DNA from: Bowmanella sp. JS7-9
GTDB lineage: Bacteria > Pseudomonadota > Gammaproteobacteria > Enterobacterales > Alteromonadaceae
Reading direction: 5' to 3'
NCBI RefSeq assembly: GCF_004329715.1
Contig: NZ_JXSY01000011.1
Span: 310,001 to 374,000 of the forward strand
Length of the DNA stretch: 64,000 nucleotides
Shown: positions 11,649 to 26,859 of the stretch, piece after piece
Layout of the letters: the number at the start of each line of letters is the position of its first letter
Numbering within the stretch: the first letter of the stretch is position 1
Notes under the pieces: model-generated
What the model was told of the DNA's origin: nothing
The model's database searches: none
Seen by the model: only the letters and a program-made list of their open reading frames with translations
Program-made: the position numbers and the translations under genes

Positions 11649-11833
11649 AGGAAGGTCTTTGCGTGAAAATAATACTGTCTGTTAAGCAATATTGAATTCT
11701 TGATAAGGGTTAGTTTGCTTTATTCACCGCAGAAGGTTGCGGCAATGGGTGGTATTGAATTAACAACGAAGTAACGGTAGCACCAAAAATTAGGAGCGTC
11801 TAGCGCACTGGGGGTAAATTTTCGCCGATATAC

Positions 11834-11858
11834 AAAAAAGGCGCCTGATTCAGGCGCC
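11834..11858 (-). terminator. trxA terminator
   Basis: On the minus strand a GGCGCCTG/CAGGCGCC stem (11840-11858) with a 3-nt loop precedes a six-T run (11834-11839). It separates trxA from rho. Confidence 0.8.
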
Positions 11859-11876
11859 GATTCGGTTCTTGAGCGA

Positions 11877-12203
11877 TTAAATGTTGTCGTTCAGGAATTC
11901 AGTCAGTTGGGTTTTAGATAATGCACCCACTTTAGTGGCAACCACATTGCCACCTTTGAACAGCAATAAAGTTGGAATTCCACGAATACCGTATTTCGGT
12001 GGGGTTTCATTATTTTGATCGACATTCAGCTTGGCAACTGTTACTTTGCCGTGAAATTCTTCAGCTACTTCATTGAGAATTGGCGCGATCATTTTACAAG
12101 GGCCACACCATTCAGCCCAGAAATCGACCAGTACAGGACCTTCTGCATTGATTACGTCGGCCTCGAAGCTGCCATCGGACAGCTGGATAATTTTGTCGCT
12201 CAT
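11877..12203 (-). CDS. trxA: Thioredoxin 1
   Basis: Cytosolic protein disulfide reductase. The redox-active site [10 protein letters not shown] lies near residues 29-38, followed by [20 protein letters not shown] with the cis-proline loop. 108 residues, the usual size. Immediately upstream of rho and divergent from rhlB, as in E. coli. Confidence 0.97.
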   Translation of the reverse strand: MSDKIIQLSDGSFEADVINAEGPVLVDFWAEWCGPCKMIAPILNEVAEEFHGKVTVAKLNVDQNNETPPKYGIRGIPTLLLFKGGNVVATKVGALSKTQLTEFLNDNI

Positions 12204-12260
12204 TCTATTCTCCGCTCAAATTTTGCGCGCGCCACAGAGGCGCGAAATGACAAGTGGCTA

Positions 12261-12288
12261 TTTATATAGAAACTGTTTTTTAATGCAA
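12261..12288 (-). promoter_or_regulatory. Possible trxA promoter
   Basis: On the minus strand a good -10 TATAAA (12261-12266) lies 16 bp from a weak -35 TTGCAT (12283-12288). The -35 matches the consensus only in TTG, so this is a tentative call. Confidence 0.35.
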
Positions 12289-12308
12289 GCACTGATAAGC
12301 TATAAGCT

Positions 12309-13583
12309 ATGCAAACGACCCACTTAACTGAAACACATTTTAACGAATTACCCATTCATCCGGATCTTATTTCCGCGCTTGAATCAGCTAATTTTTCTCA
12401 CTGCACTCCAATCCAGGCGTTATCACTGCCGACCTTATTAAAAGGCGAGGATGTTGCCGGACAGGCACAAACCGGTACTGGTAAAACAATCGCGTTTTTG
12501 GTGGCCACATTTCACCATTTGCTGACCCATCCTGCTGAGCAGAAAGGTCAGCCTCGTGCGATTATCATGGCGCCAACTCGTGAGCTGGCAGTGCAAATCC
12601 ACAAAGATGCACAGCCGCTGAGTGAGAAAACCGGGCTCAGTCTCGGTTTGATATATGGTGGCGAAGGTTACCAAAGTCAACGGGATCAATTAGAAGCGGG
12701 TGTAGATATTGTTATCGGTACTACCGGCCGGATTCTGGATTACTACAAACAGCATGTCTTTAGCCTGGATCACATTCAGGTTGCGGTGCTGGACGAAGCC
12801 GACCGCATGTTCGATCTCGGCTTTATTAAAGATATTCGTTTCTTATTCCGCCGTATGCCGAAGCCGACAGAGCGTCTGAGCATGTTGTTCTCTGCCACCC
12901 TGTCGATGCGTGTGCAGGAATTGGCCTATGAGCATATGAACAATCCGGTTCATGTGCAGGTGCAGCCAGAGCAAATGACCGCCAGCCGCATTAAGGAAGA
13001 ACTGTTTTATCCGTCCAACGAAGACAAGATGAAGCTGTTACTGACTCTGATGGAAGAAGAGTGGCCGGAAAAAGCCATTGTGTTTGCCAACACCAAGCAC
13101 AGTTGTGAGAACGTGTCTGCCTGGTTGGAAGCCGATGGCCACCGTGTCGGGCTGTTGTCCGGTGATGTACCGCAGAAGAAACGCTTACAGATCCTCGACG
13201 GTTTCACCAAAGGTGACCTGGATGTGCTGGTTGCGACCGACGTGGCCGCGCGTGGTTTACACATTGAGAAAGTTTCACATGTGTTTAACTTCGATTTGCC
13301 TGATGACGCGGAAGACTATGTACACCGCATCGGACGTACAGGCCGTGCGGGTAAGAGCGGGCATGCTATCAGCTTTGCGTGTGAGAAATACGCACTGAAT
13401 CTGCCAGCCATTGAAGATTATATTCGCCACGCTATTCCGGTTACCGATTATGACCATGACGTCTTACTGGATGATTTAACGGTACCTGCACCACGCCATA
13501 AAAAGCGTATGCAAAGCGGTAAACCGTTTAATAAACGTCGCCCGGGCAACAAAGGCGGCCAGCGTCCTCCTCGCGGAAACTAA
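12309..13583 (+). CDS. rhlB: ATP-dependent RNA helicase RhlB
   Basis: DEAD-box helicase that assists RNase E and PNPase in RNA decay. Motifs in order: the Q motif ([10 protein letters not shown]), Walker [28 protein letters not shown] (DEAD), SAT, and [10 protein letters not shown]. The basic C-terminal tail ends in [15 protein letters not shown] and then a glycine-rich, basic sequence typical of RhlB. Divergent from trxA and 3 bp upstream of gppA, the enteric arrangement. Confidence 0.95.
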   Translation: MQTTHLTETHFNELPIHPDLISALESANFSHCTPIQALSLPTLLKGEDVAGQAQTGTGKTIAFLVATFHHLLTHPAEQKGQPRAIIMAPTRELAVQIHKDAQPLSEKTGLSLGLIYGGEGYQSQRDQLEAGVDIVIGTTGRILDYYKQHVFSLDHIQVAVLDEADRMFDLGFIKDIRFLFRRMPKPTERLSMLFSATLSMRVQELAYEHMNNPVHVQVQPEQMTASRIKEELFYPSNEDKMKLLLTLMEEEWPEKAIVFANTKHSCENVSAWLEADGHRVGLLSGDVPQKKRLQILDGFTKGDLDVLVATDVAARGLHIEKVSHVFNFDLPDDAEDYVHRIGRTGRAGKSGHAISFACEKYALNLPAIEDYIRHAIPVTDYDHDVLLDDLTVPAPRHKKRMQSGKPFNKRRPGNKGGQRPPRGN

Positions 13584-13586
13584 ACC

Positions 13587-18009
<4,423 letters not shown>

Positions 18010-18011
18010 TA

Positions 18012-18794
18012 TTATTTTTTAGTAAACATCGATAGCGCGTTGTGCCAGGCAAGTTGTGTGATTAACTCAACATCCTGCTCACGCAGTTCAGCCAGCTTTT
18101 GTGCCACTAAGGGTAGCAGTGCTGGCTGATTAAACTTGGGCGTCGGCCGCACGTTCTTGGGAGTTAAATACGGCGCATCGGTTTCCAGCATCAGGCGTTC
18201 CAGCGGAAGTGATTTCACCGCCTGCTGCAGGTCAGTGCCGCGTTTGTCGTCACACACCCAGCCGGTGATACCAATCGACAACCCCAATTCCAGATAGGCA
18301 TGCATTTGCGCCTCGTCACCGGTAAAGCAGTGTGCCACGCCGCCAACCAGCTCCTGTTGATAAGCGCGAAGCAGGCTAACTTGCTCCGCAAACGCGTCGC
18401 GTTCATGCAAAAATACTGGTAATTTTAGTTCACAGGCTAGTTGTAACTGTGCCTCAAAAACACGTAACTGGGCGTCCCGGGGCGAAAAATTACGATTAAA
18501 ATCTAAGCCGCATTCACCGATAGCGACTACATAAGGGTCCGCAGCCAGGTGACGCAGGCCATCGATAAAATCCTCAGAAGTATCTTTGGCGTAGTGTGGG
18601 TGCACGCCAGCCGTTGCCAGCAACACGTCGGGATAACGATGACACAACGCCAGCGCGGCGACGGATTCCTGCTCATCGGTGCCGGTAACCAGTTGTTTTT
18701 TCACTCCCGCAGCAAGCGCGGACTGAATAACACTATCAAGATCCTGACTCAGGCGCGCATTGGTCAGATTGACGCCGATATCAAATAATTGCAT
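18012..18794 (-). CDS. tatD: TatD family deoxyribonuclease
   Basis: Metal-dependent nuclease of the amidohydrolase fold, linked to DNA repair and oxidative damage rather than to protein export. MQLFDIGVNLTNARL gives the first site; GVHPHYAKD, IGECGLDFNR, FLHERDAFAEQ, VAHCFTGD and METDAPYLTP-type residues (LMLETDAPYLTPKN) complete the metal centre. ATG at 18794 fits the E. coli start; a TTG precedes it. It follows tatC by about 35 bp. Confidence 0.94.
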   Translation of the reverse strand: MQLFDIGVNLTNARLSQDLDSVIQSALAAGVKKQLVTGTDEQESVAALALCHRYPDVLLATAGVHPHYAKDTSEDFIDGLRHLAADPYVVAIGECGLDFNRNFSPRDAQLRVFEAQLQLACELKLPVFLHERDAFAEQVSLLRAYQQELVGGVAHCFTGDEAQMHAYLELGLSIGITGWVCDDKRGTDLQQAVKSLPLERLMLETDAPYLTPKNVRPTPKFNQPALLPLVAQKLAELREQDVELITQLAWHNALSMFTKK

Positions 18795-18829
18795 CAACTG
18801 TGCTCGCTCTGAACGGATAGTCCCACGGT

Positions 18830-19558
18830 TTATTCCGCCTGCGATGCTTTGCGCTGGTAGAAGCCACCGACAATTACGCCGATTTCAAACAACAACCACA
18901 TGGGAATCGCCAGCATGGTCTGGGAGATGACATCCGGAGGGGTCAACAACATGCCAATAACAAATACGCCCACAATCACATAGGAGCGTTTTTCCCGCAG
19001 GCTTTGTGGCGTGGTGATGCCGGTCCAGCACATCAGCACAATGGCGATAGGGATTTCAAAACACACCCCGAAAGCGAAAAATAGCTTAAGCACCAGATCC
19101 AGATAAAACGTGATATCTGGTGCCACTACCACACCTTCCGGCGCGATGGCGGTCAGAAACATAAAAATCACTGGGAACACCACAAAATATGCGAAGGCGA
19201 TACCGGAATAAAACAGTAGTGTGCTGGAAAACAGCAGCGGGGCGATCAGGCGTTTTTCACGGCGATACAAGCCCGGTGCGATAAATGCCCAGATTTGGTA
19301 CAGCACAAACGGAATGGCGATAAAAAACGCCAGCATCAGGGTCAGCTTAAACGGAGCAAACAGCGGGGCTGTGACGTCGGTGGCGATCATCGTTGCGCCA
19401 GCAGGTAAGGCTTGTTGCAGCGGCTCCGACACCATGTAGTAGATGTCGTTGGCGAAATATACCAGACTCAAAAACACAACAAAGACGCTAACGAGCGCCT
19501 TGATCAGTCGGTTGCGAAGCTCGGTGAGGTGCTCAATCAGACTCTGGGCGTTTATCAT
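18830..19558 (-). CDS. tatC: Sec-independent protein translocase TatC
   Basis: Polytopic membrane receptor of the Tat pathway, recognising twin-arginine signals on folded proteins. It begins with the conserved cytoplasmic [15 protein letters not shown], followed by six hydrophobic segments and the periplasmic [12 protein letters not shown] loop. 242 residues, standard length. The 5' end overlaps tatB by 26 bp. Confidence 0.96.
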   Translation of the reverse strand: MINAQSLIEHLTELRNRLIKALVSVFVVFLSLVYFANDIYYMVSEPLQQALPAGATMIATDVTAPLFAPFKLTLMLAFFIAIPFVLYQIWAFIAPGLYRREKRLIAPLLFSSTLLFYSGIAFAYFVVFPVIFMFLTAIAPEGVVVAPDITFYLDLVLKLFFAFGVCFEIPIAIVLMCWTGITTPQSLREKRSYVIVGVFVIGMLLTPPDVISQTMLAIPMWLLFEIGVIVGGFYQRKASQAE

Positions 19559-19859
19559 TCTCGTTCTTTATCTGCGGTGGCTGCACACTTTGCGCCAGTG
19601 CTTTGAGTTCATCCACACTGGCTTGCAGGTGAGGAGGAAGGTCCTTCATCCCCAGCTCTTCGGCTTTTCTTAGATTTTCATGTAATTCGTGGACGCGTAA
19701 CTGTTCACCCACTTCACTCTTAATGCCGGTGAAGGTGCTGCGAATACTGCGCACGGTTCTAACCGTGCCACGAATAGCGCCGGGTAATTTGTCCGGGCCA
19801 AGCACAATCAGGGCTACGACGCCGACCAGCAATAATTCCAGAAAGCCGATATCTGGCAT
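19533..19859 (-). CDS. tatB: Sec-independent protein translocase TatB
   Basis: Membrane partner of TatC in the receptor complex. [21 protein letters not shown] is cut here by its single N-terminal membrane helix, then the hinge [14 protein letters not shown] and a charged amphipathic helix. 108 residues, shorter than E. coli TatB (171) mainly in the tail. One base separates it from tatA. Confidence 0.93.
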   Translation of the reverse strand: MPDIGFLELLLVGVVALIVLGPDKLPGAIRGTVRTVRSIRSTFTGIKSEVGEQLRVHELHENLRKAEELGMKDLPPHLQASVDELKALAQSVQPPQIKNENDKRPESD

Positions 19860-19860
19860 A

Positions 19861-20100
19861 TCAGGACTTTTCCTTAACCTCTGGTTTCTCGGCTTGTGAC
19901 TGCTGAGTCTGATCGGTTACTTTTTGTTGATTGTTCGCGTCAAAGTCGGCGTCTTTCTCTTCGTCCTGAGACATAGATTTTTTGAAGCCTTTAACGGCTG
20001 ATCCAAGGTCCGACCCAAAGTTACGTAACTTCTTGGTTCCAAACAGCAAAATTACGATGACAACGATAATTAACAGTTGCCAAATTCCCATATTTGCCAT
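19861..20100 (-). CDS. tatA: Sec-independent protein translocase TatA
   Basis: Pore-forming subunit of the Tat system. The transmembrane helix [18 protein letters not shown] is followed by the [20 protein letters not shown] amphipathic helix and an acidic, Gln-rich tail. ATG at 20100 is preceded by AGGAG at 6 nt spacing. First tat gene, about 70 bp downstream of ubiB. Confidence 0.95.
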   Translation of the reverse strand: MANMGIWQLLIIVVIVILLFGTKKLRNFGSDLGSAVKGFKKSMSQDEEKDADFDANNQQKVTDQTQQSQAEKPEVKEKS

Positions 20101-20170
20101 GTTTCTCTCCTGATTACAGATTGGCTCGCGCCATTATACGTTGATGCGCTAAAAGGTCACTGGATTTGAT

Positions 20171-21799
20171 TTAATCCATCTCGCGCAGATGTTCATACCA
20201 GGCTCGCAACCAACACAGGCCCGCTGCTACACCGGGCACACTGCTGTGCCAACCCAACGGCGTTAACAGCGCAACCAGTGCCAGCACACTGCCTGTGCCG
20301 GCCAGCAAAAAGATTCTGTCGCGCTTGCGCTGACGGGCAAGCAATTGGCGATGCTCTTTGGCCTGCTGTGCCGGCAAGCCTTTTAATTGCTTAAGGGTGT
20401 CGTACACCAGTTCCGGCATGTCAGGCATTTTTTCTGACCAATAAGGCAGATTGGTTTTAATTTTTTTCCACATGGCGCTGAAGCCAACCTGCTCTTTCAT
20501 CCAGTTTTCCAAAAAGGGTTTGGCGGTTTTCCATAGATCCAGTTGTGGGTATAACTGGCGGCCAAGTCCTTCGATATACAATAAGGTTTTTTGCAACAAC
20601 ACCAGTTGCGGCTGCACCTGCATATTGAAACGACGGGCAGTATTAAACAGTTGCAACAGCACAATACCAAAGCTTATTTCGGCCAGAGGTTTATTGAATA
20701 TAGGCTCACATACCTGACGAATAGCGGCTTCAAAATCATCCACATTGGTATCCGCCGGCACCCAGCCTGAGTCCACGTGCAGGGTCGCCACTTTGCGATA
20801 ATCGCGGTTGAAAAAGGCCACAAAGTTTTCCGCCAGATAGCGTTTGTCTTCGCTGTTAAGTGTGCCCACAATGCCAAAATCGATGCCGATATACATAGGA
20901 TCGTGCGGGTGTTCGCGGGATACGAAAATATTGCCAGGGTGCATATCTGCGTGGAAAAAGCTGTCACGAAATACCTGTGTGAAGAAGACTTCTACGCCGC
21001 GTTCAGCCAGCAAGGGCATATTGGTGCCCTGCGCTTCCAGTTCGGCCACATTGGCAACCGGAATTCCGTTGATACGCTCCATCACCAATACATTGGTGCG
21101 GCAGTATTGCTCGTAAATATGCGGAATATACAGGGCATTGGAGTCTGCGAAATTTTGTTTTAACTGTAAGCCGTTACTGGCTTCCAGCATCAGGTTCAGC
21201 TCATCCAGGATGGTACGACGGTATTCTTCCACCACTTCAACCGGGCGCAGACGTTTACCATCGGGTAAGAACTTGCGGGCCATCTTGGCCAATACCTGTA
21301 ATAACTCGATATCGGCATCAATGGTGGCACGAATATTCGGGCGAATGACTTTGACCACCACTGCCTGATTGTTGTCTTTCAGGCAAGCAGTATGCACCTG
21401 CGCAATGGACGCAGACGCCAGCGGCTGAATATCAAATTCATCGAACAGGTCGCTAATGTCGTTGATACCGAGTGCGTTAACGATAATATCGCGCGCTACT
21501 TCACCATCAAATGGCTGTACTTTATCCTGTAGCTTGGCCAGTTCATCGGCGACATCCGGCGGCAATAAATCCCGACGGGTGGATAGCATCTGACCGAATT
21601 TAATAAAGACCGGTCCCAGACTCTGCAGGGCAAGACGCAGGCGTTCACCACGGCTGGCCTTAGGATAGCGATTGCGGATCCAGAAGGCACTGGCGCGCCA
21701 TACCCGTACATACCAGGGCATCCAGCGCGCCGGGACTAGTTCATCCAGCCCGTGTTCGAGAATGATCTTATTAATTTGATAGAGTCGTTTAAAACTCAC
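20171..21799 (-). CDS. ubiB: Ubiquinone biosynthesis ATPase/kinase-like protein UbiB
   Basis: ABC1/ADCK (UbiB) family atypical kinase-fold ATPase needed for coenzyme Q synthesis. The family KxGQ motif is in [16 protein letters not shown], with the alanine-rich [11 protein letters not shown] loop replacing a glycine-rich P-loop, and [12 protein letters not shown] and IDFGIVG as catalytic and metal-binding motifs. Two hydrophobic segments at the C-terminus anchor it in the membrane. 542 residues. The start overlaps ubiJ by 4 bp. Confidence 0.95.
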   Translation of the reverse strand: MSFKRLYQINKIILEHGLDELVPARWMPWYVRVWRASAFWIRNRYPKASRGERLRLALQSLGPVFIKFGQMLSTRRDLLPPDVADELAKLQDKVQPFDGEVARDIIVNALGINDISDLFDEFDIQPLASASIAQVHTACLKDNNQAVVVKVIRPNIRATIDADIELLQVLAKMARKFLPDGKRLRPVEVVEEYRRTILDELNLMLEASNGLQLKQNFADSNALYIPHIYEQYCRTNVLVMERINGIPVANVAELEAQGTNMPLLAERGVEVFFTQVFRDSFFHADMHPGNIFVSREHPHDPMYIGIDFGIVGTLNSEDKRYLAENFVAFFNRDYRKVATLHVDSGWVPADTNVDDFEAAIRQVCEPIFNKPLAEISFGIVLLQLFNTARRFNMQVQPQLVLLQKTLLYIEGLGRQLYPQLDLWKTAKPFLENWMKEQVGFSAMWKKIKTNLPYWSEKMPDMPELVYDTLKQLKGLPAQQAKEHRQLLARQRKRDRIFLLAGTGSVLALVALLTPLGWHSSVPGVAAGLCWLRAWYEHLREMD

Positions 21800-22407
21800 A
21801 CAGACTCCTTGACTGAGCTTAACGCGGCAATGCGTTTATCCAGCGCCTCGGTGCGTTTCGTCAGCGCATCCAGGTCACGATTAAATTGCAGTTGACGGCC
21901 CTTGGGCACTAACACGGGTTTTTCTTCGGCTAACGCATCGCGCAGTTGCCTTTTAACAAGCGCGGCTTTATTGCTTAGCCATTGTGAACCGTCGCGTACG
22001 ACCCGGCCAAGGTGATGAGCAACCACATCGCCAGTGTAGCGTGATACATGCTCCTGCCAATCGATATCCAATTCTTTAAACAATGCGCTTATGTCCTGCG
22101 CCAGTTGCATGTCGCCGCGCACAGAGAGCTTTTGTTGGCGGATCAGCTCGGTGAGTTGGCTGCTGTCGGTTAGTTGCGGCAAGGTGGACATGGACAGGCT
22201 AATCAGGCAGTCCGGTTCATCATCGCACACCAGAATATCGATGCGTTGGCTAAATACAAACAGCAGAGGTTGCGAGAGTTCCTGCAGGTGCAGTGCCAGT
22301 CGTTTACCCGCTAAAGGTCGCAGGCGTTTGGCACTGTTCTCATCCAGCGCCAATACACGGTTGATAGCACTTTCCAGCGTGGCGCTGAGCAGCTGCAGTG
22401 CTGGCAT
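21796..22407 (-). CDS. ubiJ: Ubiquinone biosynthesis accessory factor UbiJ
   Basis: SCP2-like lipid-binding protein that organises the soluble Ubi complex with UbiK. The N-terminal SCP2 domain (about 5-115) is followed by a helical C-terminus ending in a coiled coil ([20 protein letters not shown]). 203 residues, as in E. coli (201). It sits between ubiE and ubiB in the conserved order, overlapping ubiE by 1 bp and ubiB by 4 bp. Confidence 0.9.
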   Translation of the reverse strand: MPALQLLSATLESAINRVLALDENSAKRLRPLAGKRLALHLQELSQPLLFVFSQRIDILVCDDEPDCLISLSMSTLPQLTDSSQLTELIRQQKLSVRGDMQLAQDISALFKELDIDWQEHVSRYTGDVVAHHLGRVVRDGSQWLSNKAALVKRQLRDALAEEKPVLVPKGRQLQFNRDLDALTKRTEALDKRIAALSSVKESV

Positions 22408-23162
22408 CAGAATTTAAATCCTTTGTGCAGGGCAACGATACCACCGGTCAGGTTGTGATAGGTGGTTTGTTCAAAACCCACCGCTTCCATCATTGATTTC
22501 AGGGTGTCCTGATCCGGGTGCATCCTGATAGACTCTGCCAAATACTGATAGCTCTCAGCATCATTGGCGATGAGTTTGCCCATCTGCGGTAATACTTTAA
22601 ACGAATACAGGTCATAGACTTTGCTCAACCAATCCTGAGTCGGTTTGGAAAACTCCAGTACCAGTAAGCGGCCACCCGGTTTGAGTACACGGTACATGGA
22701 GGCCAGTGCTTTGTCTTTGTCAGTGACGTTACGCAAACCAAACGCGATGGTAATGATATCGAAGGTGTTGTCGGCAAATGGCAGTTCTTCGGCGTTGGCC
22801 TGCACAAACTCTACGTTGCCCACCACACCAAGATTGCGCAGTTTGTCGCGGCCCACTTCCAGCATGGATTGGTTAATGTCGGCCAGCACGACCTGACCAG
22901 TGGGGCCGACTAAGCGCGAGAATTTAGCGGTTAAATCACCGGTGCCACCGGCCAAATCCAATACTTTGTGGCCAGCGCGAGCGCCGGCGCTGTCGATAGT
23001 GAAACGCTTCCACAGACGATGAATTCCCATCGACATCATATCGTTCATGATGTCGTATTTCGCTGCGACCGAATGGAATACCTCGGCTACCATGGAGGCT
23101 TTTTGATCTTTATCGACTGTTTTAAAGCCAAAATGGGTTTGTTCGCTGTGTGCGTCTGACAT
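22407..23162 (-). CDS. ubiE: Ubiquinone/menaquinone C-methyltransferase UbiE
   Basis: SAM-dependent methyltransferase acting on demethylmenaquinol and 2-polyprenyl-6-methoxybenzoquinol. [20 protein letters not shown] at the start, the SAM motif [15 protein letters not shown], and [20 protein letters not shown] are family signatures. 251 residues. First gene of the ubiEJB-tatABCD run, behind the prlC terminator. Confidence 0.96.
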   Translation of the reverse strand: MSDAHSEQTHFGFKTVDKDQKASMVAEVFHSVAAKYDIMNDMMSMGIHRLWKRFTIDSAGARAGHKVLDLAGGTGDLTAKFSRLVGPTGQVVLADINQSMLEVGRDKLRNLGVVGNVEFVQANAEELPFADNTFDIITIAFGLRNVTDKDKALASMYRVLKPGGRLLVLEFSKPTQDWLSKVYDLYSFKVLPQMGKLIANDAESYQYLAESIRMHPDQDTLKSMMEAVGFEQTTYHNLTGGIVALHKGFKF

Positions 23163-23223
23163 ATTGCTTCCTACCTAACTCAATGGCGCTAGTTTAACGA
23201 AGTTTGCCTTTGAAAATACAGAC

Positions 23224-23251
23224 AAAAAAGCCGCAACCTTAAGGTTACGGC
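23224..23251 (-). terminator. prlC terminator
   Basis: Nine-base-pair stem (23230-23238 with 23243-23251, one G-T pair) and a TTAA loop. A run of six T follows on the minus strand (23224-23229). Confidence 0.8.
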
Positions 23252-23282
23252 CTGATACGTTTGATACAGCGCAAAGGATTGC

Positions 23283-25319
23283 TTAACCGTTAATCCCGCT
23301 GTGGCGCAACAGCGCATCCACTTCCGGCTTACGCCCGCGAAATGCTTCAAACAACGCCATCGGCTCATCACTGCCACCTTTTTCCAGAATGCAGTGCATA
23401 AAATCGGCGCCGGTTTGCGGATTAAAGATGCCTTCTTCTTCAAAGCGTGAGAACGCATCGGCAGAGAGCACCTCCGCCCACTTGTAGCTGTAGTAGCCGG
23501 CGGCATATCCCCCGGCAAATATATGGCCGAAGCTATGCTGGAAACGATTAAATTCAGGTGGCTGCACCACGGACACTTGCTGGCGCACCTCTGACAGTAC
23601 CTGCTCAACCTGGCCGGTAATCGCCGGATCGAAATCCCGGTGTAAAATAAAGTCGAATAAGGCAAATTCCAGTTGCCGTAACATCTGCATGGCACTTTGG
23701 TAATTGCGTGCTGCCAGCATTTTGTTGAGAAGATCCTCAGGTAATGCCTTGCCGCTCTCATAGTGCCCGGACAGGAAACTCAGCGCCTCTGGCTGCCAGC
23801 ACCAGTTCTCCAGGAACTGGCTGGGGAGTTCTACCGCATCCCAGGGTACGCCGGAGATACCATTCACGCCGCCCACATCGATTTGCGTCAGCATATGGTG
23901 CAGGCCATGGCCAAATTCATGGAACAGGGTCACCACTTCATCATGGGTGAACAGTGCCGGTTTACCATCGACCGGACCGTTAAAGTTACAGGTCAGATAG
24001 GCCACCGGTAACTGGGCGCCGCTGATGGTCTGGCGCTTATCCCGGCACACATCCATCCATGCCCCGCCACGTTTTTTGGCTCGCGCGTACAAATCAAAAT
24101 AGAAACCACCACGCAACTGTTGCTGGCTGTCATAAATCGCGTAAAAGCGCACATCCGGATGCCAGGTGTCCACATCACTCACGGACTCAATGCGCAATCC
24201 GTATAAGCGCTGCACTACTTCAAATAAGCCGGAGACTACTTTGTGTTCCGGGAAGTACGGGCGCAGTTCCTCGTCCGAGATGGCATATTTGGCTTGCTTG
24301 AGTTTTTCACTGTAGTAAGCCAGATCCCAGGCCTGCAGATCCCGGCTGCCATCCATACGCTCGGCAAAATCACGCACCGCTTGCAAGTCTTCTTCGCCCT
24401 GAGGCTTGGAACGGCGGGCTAAGTCATGCAGAAAGGTCAGCACCTGCTCGGTGGAGCTGGCCATTTTGGTGGCCAGAGAATATTCCGCATAGTTGGCAAA
24501 GCCGAGTAATTTGGCTTTTTCCAGTCTGAACGTCAGCGTCTCCTGCATAATGGCCGAGTTATCCCATTGACCCGCATTCGGCCCCTGATCAGACGCGCGG
24601 GTGGTGTAGGCACGGTACATTTCTTCACGTAGTTCACGATTGTCGGCGTACATCATCACCGGCAAGTACGATGGAATATCCAGCGTAAACAACCAGCCCT
24701 GCAGGTCTCGCTGCCTGGCAGCCTGGGCTGCTGCTGCTCTGGCTGACTCGGGAAGTCCCGCCAGCATGGAGTCATCCTCGATGTGTTTACTCCAGCCTAA
24801 TGTGGCATCCATCAGGTTGTTGGAAAATTGCGAGGATAATTCGGATAAACGGGCACTTATCTCGGCGTAACGTTTTTTATCTCCGGCGGGCAGGTCGATG
24901 CCGGATAAGCGAAAATCCCGCAGAGTATTGTCGATGGCCTTTTGCTGCGCCTGACTTAAGGTGCTGAATTCATTACTGTTACGTAGCGCCTGATAAGCGG
25001 CGAACAAGCCTTCATGTTGCCCTACCCAGGTGCCGTATTCAGAAAGTAGCGGCAGGCAACTGTCATGGGCTTCACGCAACGCATCACTGCTGACTACCGA
25101 ATTCATGTGGGATACCGGTGACCAAAGCTGGCTAAGCTCATCATCGGCCTGCTCGATGGGTAAAATCAGGCCGGCGTAACTCACGTCACCACTAGCCACC
25201 GCCTGTTCAATCACAGATTTGCAATGACTGATCGCCTGCTCCACAGCGGGCTTGATCTGGTCGGGGCTGATGGCGGAAAAGGTCGGCAGGGCAAACGCCT
25301 GAGCAACAGAAGTAGACAT
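23283..25319 (-). CDS. prlC: Oligopeptidase A (M3 metallopeptidase)
   Basis: Cytosolic zinc peptidase that degrades short peptides and cleaved signal peptides. The zinc site LFHEFGHGLHHM is present with the downstream glutamate in AVELPSQFLENW. ATG at 25319 gives MSTSVAQAFALPTFSAI, matching the family start; GTG at 25328 is the upstream alternative. About 678 residues, as expected. Divergent from gor. Confidence 0.95.
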   Translation of the reverse strand: MSTSVAQAFALPTFSAISPDQIKPAVEQAISHCKSVIEQAVASGDVSYAGLILPIEQADDELSQLWSPVSHMNSVVSSDALREAHDSCLPLLSEYGTWVGQHEGLFAAYQALRNSNEFSTLSQAQQKAIDNTLRDFRLSGIDLPAGDKKRYAEISARLSELSSQFSNNLMDATLGWSKHIEDDSMLAGLPESARAAAAQAARQRDLQGWLFTLDIPSYLPVMMYADNRELREEMYRAYTTRASDQGPNAGQWDNSAIMQETLTFRLEKAKLLGFANYAEYSLATKMASSTEQVLTFLHDLARRSKPQGEEDLQAVRDFAERMDGSRDLQAWDLAYYSEKLKQAKYAISDEELRPYFPEHKVVSGLFEVVQRLYGLRIESVSDVDTWHPDVRFYAIYDSQQQLRGGFYFDLYARAKKRGGAWMDVCRDKRQTISGAQLPVAYLTCNFNGPVDGKPALFTHDEVVTLFHEFGHGLHHMLTQIDVGGVNGISGVPWDAVELPSQFLENWCWQPEALSFLSGHYESGKALPEDLLNKMLAARNYQSAMQMLRQLEFALFDFILHRDFDPAITGQVEQVLSEVRQQVSVVQPPEFNRFQHSFGHIFAGGYAAGYYSYKWAEVLSADAFSRFEEEGIFNPQTGADFMHCILEKGGSDEPMALFEAFRGRKPEVDALLRHSGING

Positions 25320-25392
25320 AGCGAACACTCATAAAATCGTTTACTGCTATATAGGTGTAACCCACACAAAAACAAGGGCATACTGATAATTA

Positions 25393-25419
25393 CTTGAAAG
25401 CCCGACGCCTGCCCCAATT
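25393..25419 (+). promoter_or_regulatory. Sigma-32 (heat-shock) type promoter of gor
   Basis: CTTGAAA (25393-25399), 12 bp spacer, CCCCAATT (25412-25419). The -35 is perfect, the spacer equals that of the E. coli groE promoter, and the -10 has the CCCC core. It points toward gor, whose ATG is about 25 nt after the predicted start. Prediction from pattern alone. Confidence 0.6.
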
Positions 25420-25450
25420 GTCTTCGGGTGTTGTTAGCGGAAAGAAATTG

Positions 25451-26800
25451 ATGAAGCATTTTGATTATATTTGTATCGGCGCCGGCAGTGGTGGCATTGC
25501 CTCTGCTAATCGAGCCGCCATGTATGGCCAGCGGGTTGCGCTGATTGAACCGAAGCAGTTGGGAGGCACCTGTGTAAACGTGGGCTGTGTACCCAAAAAG
25601 GCCATGTGGTACGGTGCCCAAATTGCTGAAGCGATGGATCTTTACGCTGCCGATTATGGTTTTGAGGTCGAGAGAAAAAGCCTTAACTGGTCGCGCCTGA
25701 TTGCCAGTCGTGATGCCTATATCAGCCGAATTCACGCATCTTATGAGCGGGTGTTGGGTGCTAACAAGGTGACCGTCGTGCCCGGTAAAGCGACGTTCGT
25801 CGCGCCGAAAACCATTGAAGTGAATGGCGAACAATATCACGCTGACCATATTCTTATTGCCACCGGTGGAAAGCCGCGTTGGCCGAATGTGCCGGGTGCG
25901 GAGCTGGGTATCGACTCTGATGGATTCTTTGCATTAGAGCAACAACCACAGCGTGCGCTGGTGGTGGGCGCAGGGTATATCGGTGTTGAAATTGCCGGCG
26001 TGTTGCACGCGTTGGGTACACAAACGTATCTGGCGGTCAGGCACAATGCGCCGCTACGGCATTTCGATCCTATGTTGAGTGAGACACTCAAAGAGTTGAT
26101 GGCTGAGCATGGGCCGACGCTGTTGACCGAGCACGACGTGGCTCAGGTGGAAAAACTGGCCGATGGTGCTTTACAGGTCAGGTTTAAAAATGGACATCAG
26201 GTTCAGGTAGATACACTAATCTGGGCAATTGGCCGCGATCCTGTGATCGCTGATCTGGGTTTGCGTGAGGCAGGAGTGGAACTCAATGAGGATGGCTATA
26301 TCGCGGTCGATGAGTTCCAGCAAACCAATGTGCAAGGCGTGTATGCGGTCGGCGATGTCACCGGTCATATTGAATTAACCCCGGTGGCGGTAAAAGCCGG
26401 GCGACAACTGTCTGAGCGGTTATTCAACAACAAGCCAAACGCCAAAATGGATTATGCCAATGTGCCGACTGTGGTGTTCAGTCATCCACCCATAGGCACA
26501 ATTGGCTTAACCGAACCGCAAGCGGCGCAGCAGTTTGGTGCTGAAAATCTGAAAATTTATGAGTCGACCTTCGCCGCTATGTATAACGCGGTGACCAGTA
26601 ATCGCCAGACCACCCGCATGAAACTAATCTGTGCAGGAGAGGATGAAAAAGTCGTCGGCCTGCATGGCATTGGCTTCGCAATGGATGAAATTTTGCAAGG
26701 CTTTGCCGTAGCCATCAAGATGGGCGCGACTAAGGCTGATTTCGACGCCTGTGTGGCTATTCACCCTACCAGCGCGGAAGAGTTCGTGACGATGCGTTAA
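25451..26800 (+). CDS. gor: Glutathione-disulfide reductase
   Basis: NADPH-dependent flavoenzyme that regenerates glutathione. The FAD site is [12 protein letters not shown], the redox disulfide is [13 protein letters not shown], the NADPH site is [15 protein letters not shown], and the C-terminal catalytic histidine is in [17 protein letters not shown] at 25451 ([13 protein letters not shown]) aligns with E. coli Gor and gives 449 residues; the frame upstream to 25394 runs through the predicted promoter and is not part of the protein. Confidence 0.97.
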   Translation: MKHFDYICIGAGSGGIASANRAAMYGQRVALIEPKQLGGTCVNVGCVPKKAMWYGAQIAEAMDLYAADYGFEVERKSLNWSRLIASRDAYISRIHASYERVLGANKVTVVPGKATFVAPKTIEVNGEQYHADHILIATGGKPRWPNVPGAELGIDSDGFFALEQQPQRALVVGAGYIGVEIAGVLHALGTQTYLAVRHNAPLRHFDPMLSETLKELMAEHGPTLLTEHDVAQVEKLADGALQVRFKNGHQVQVDTLIWAIGRDPVIADLGLREAGVELNEDGYIAVDEFQQTNVQGVYAVGDVTGHIELTPVAVKAGRQLSERLFNNKPNAKMDYANVPTVVFSHPPIGTIGLTEPQAAQQFGAENLKIYESTFAAMYNAVTSNRQTTRMKLICAGEDEKVVGLHGIGFAMDEILQGFAVAIKMGATKADFDACVAIHPTSAEEFVTMR

Positions 26801-26859
26801 GGGGCAATTCAGGTTAGACTGGATAAGCTATCGCCAGTAATTAAATGGAAGAGGTTGAT

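Noticed and set aside
23189-23761. 190-codon minus-strand ORF at the prlC 3' end
   Set aside because: Lies within prlC in another frame and crosses its terminator; Cys/Arg-rich shadow composition.
25211-25849. 212-codon minus-strand ORF across the prlC-gor junction
   Set aside because: It overlaps prlC in another frame and runs antisense to gor, both of which are certain genes; its product shows no domain and has composition of a frame shadow.
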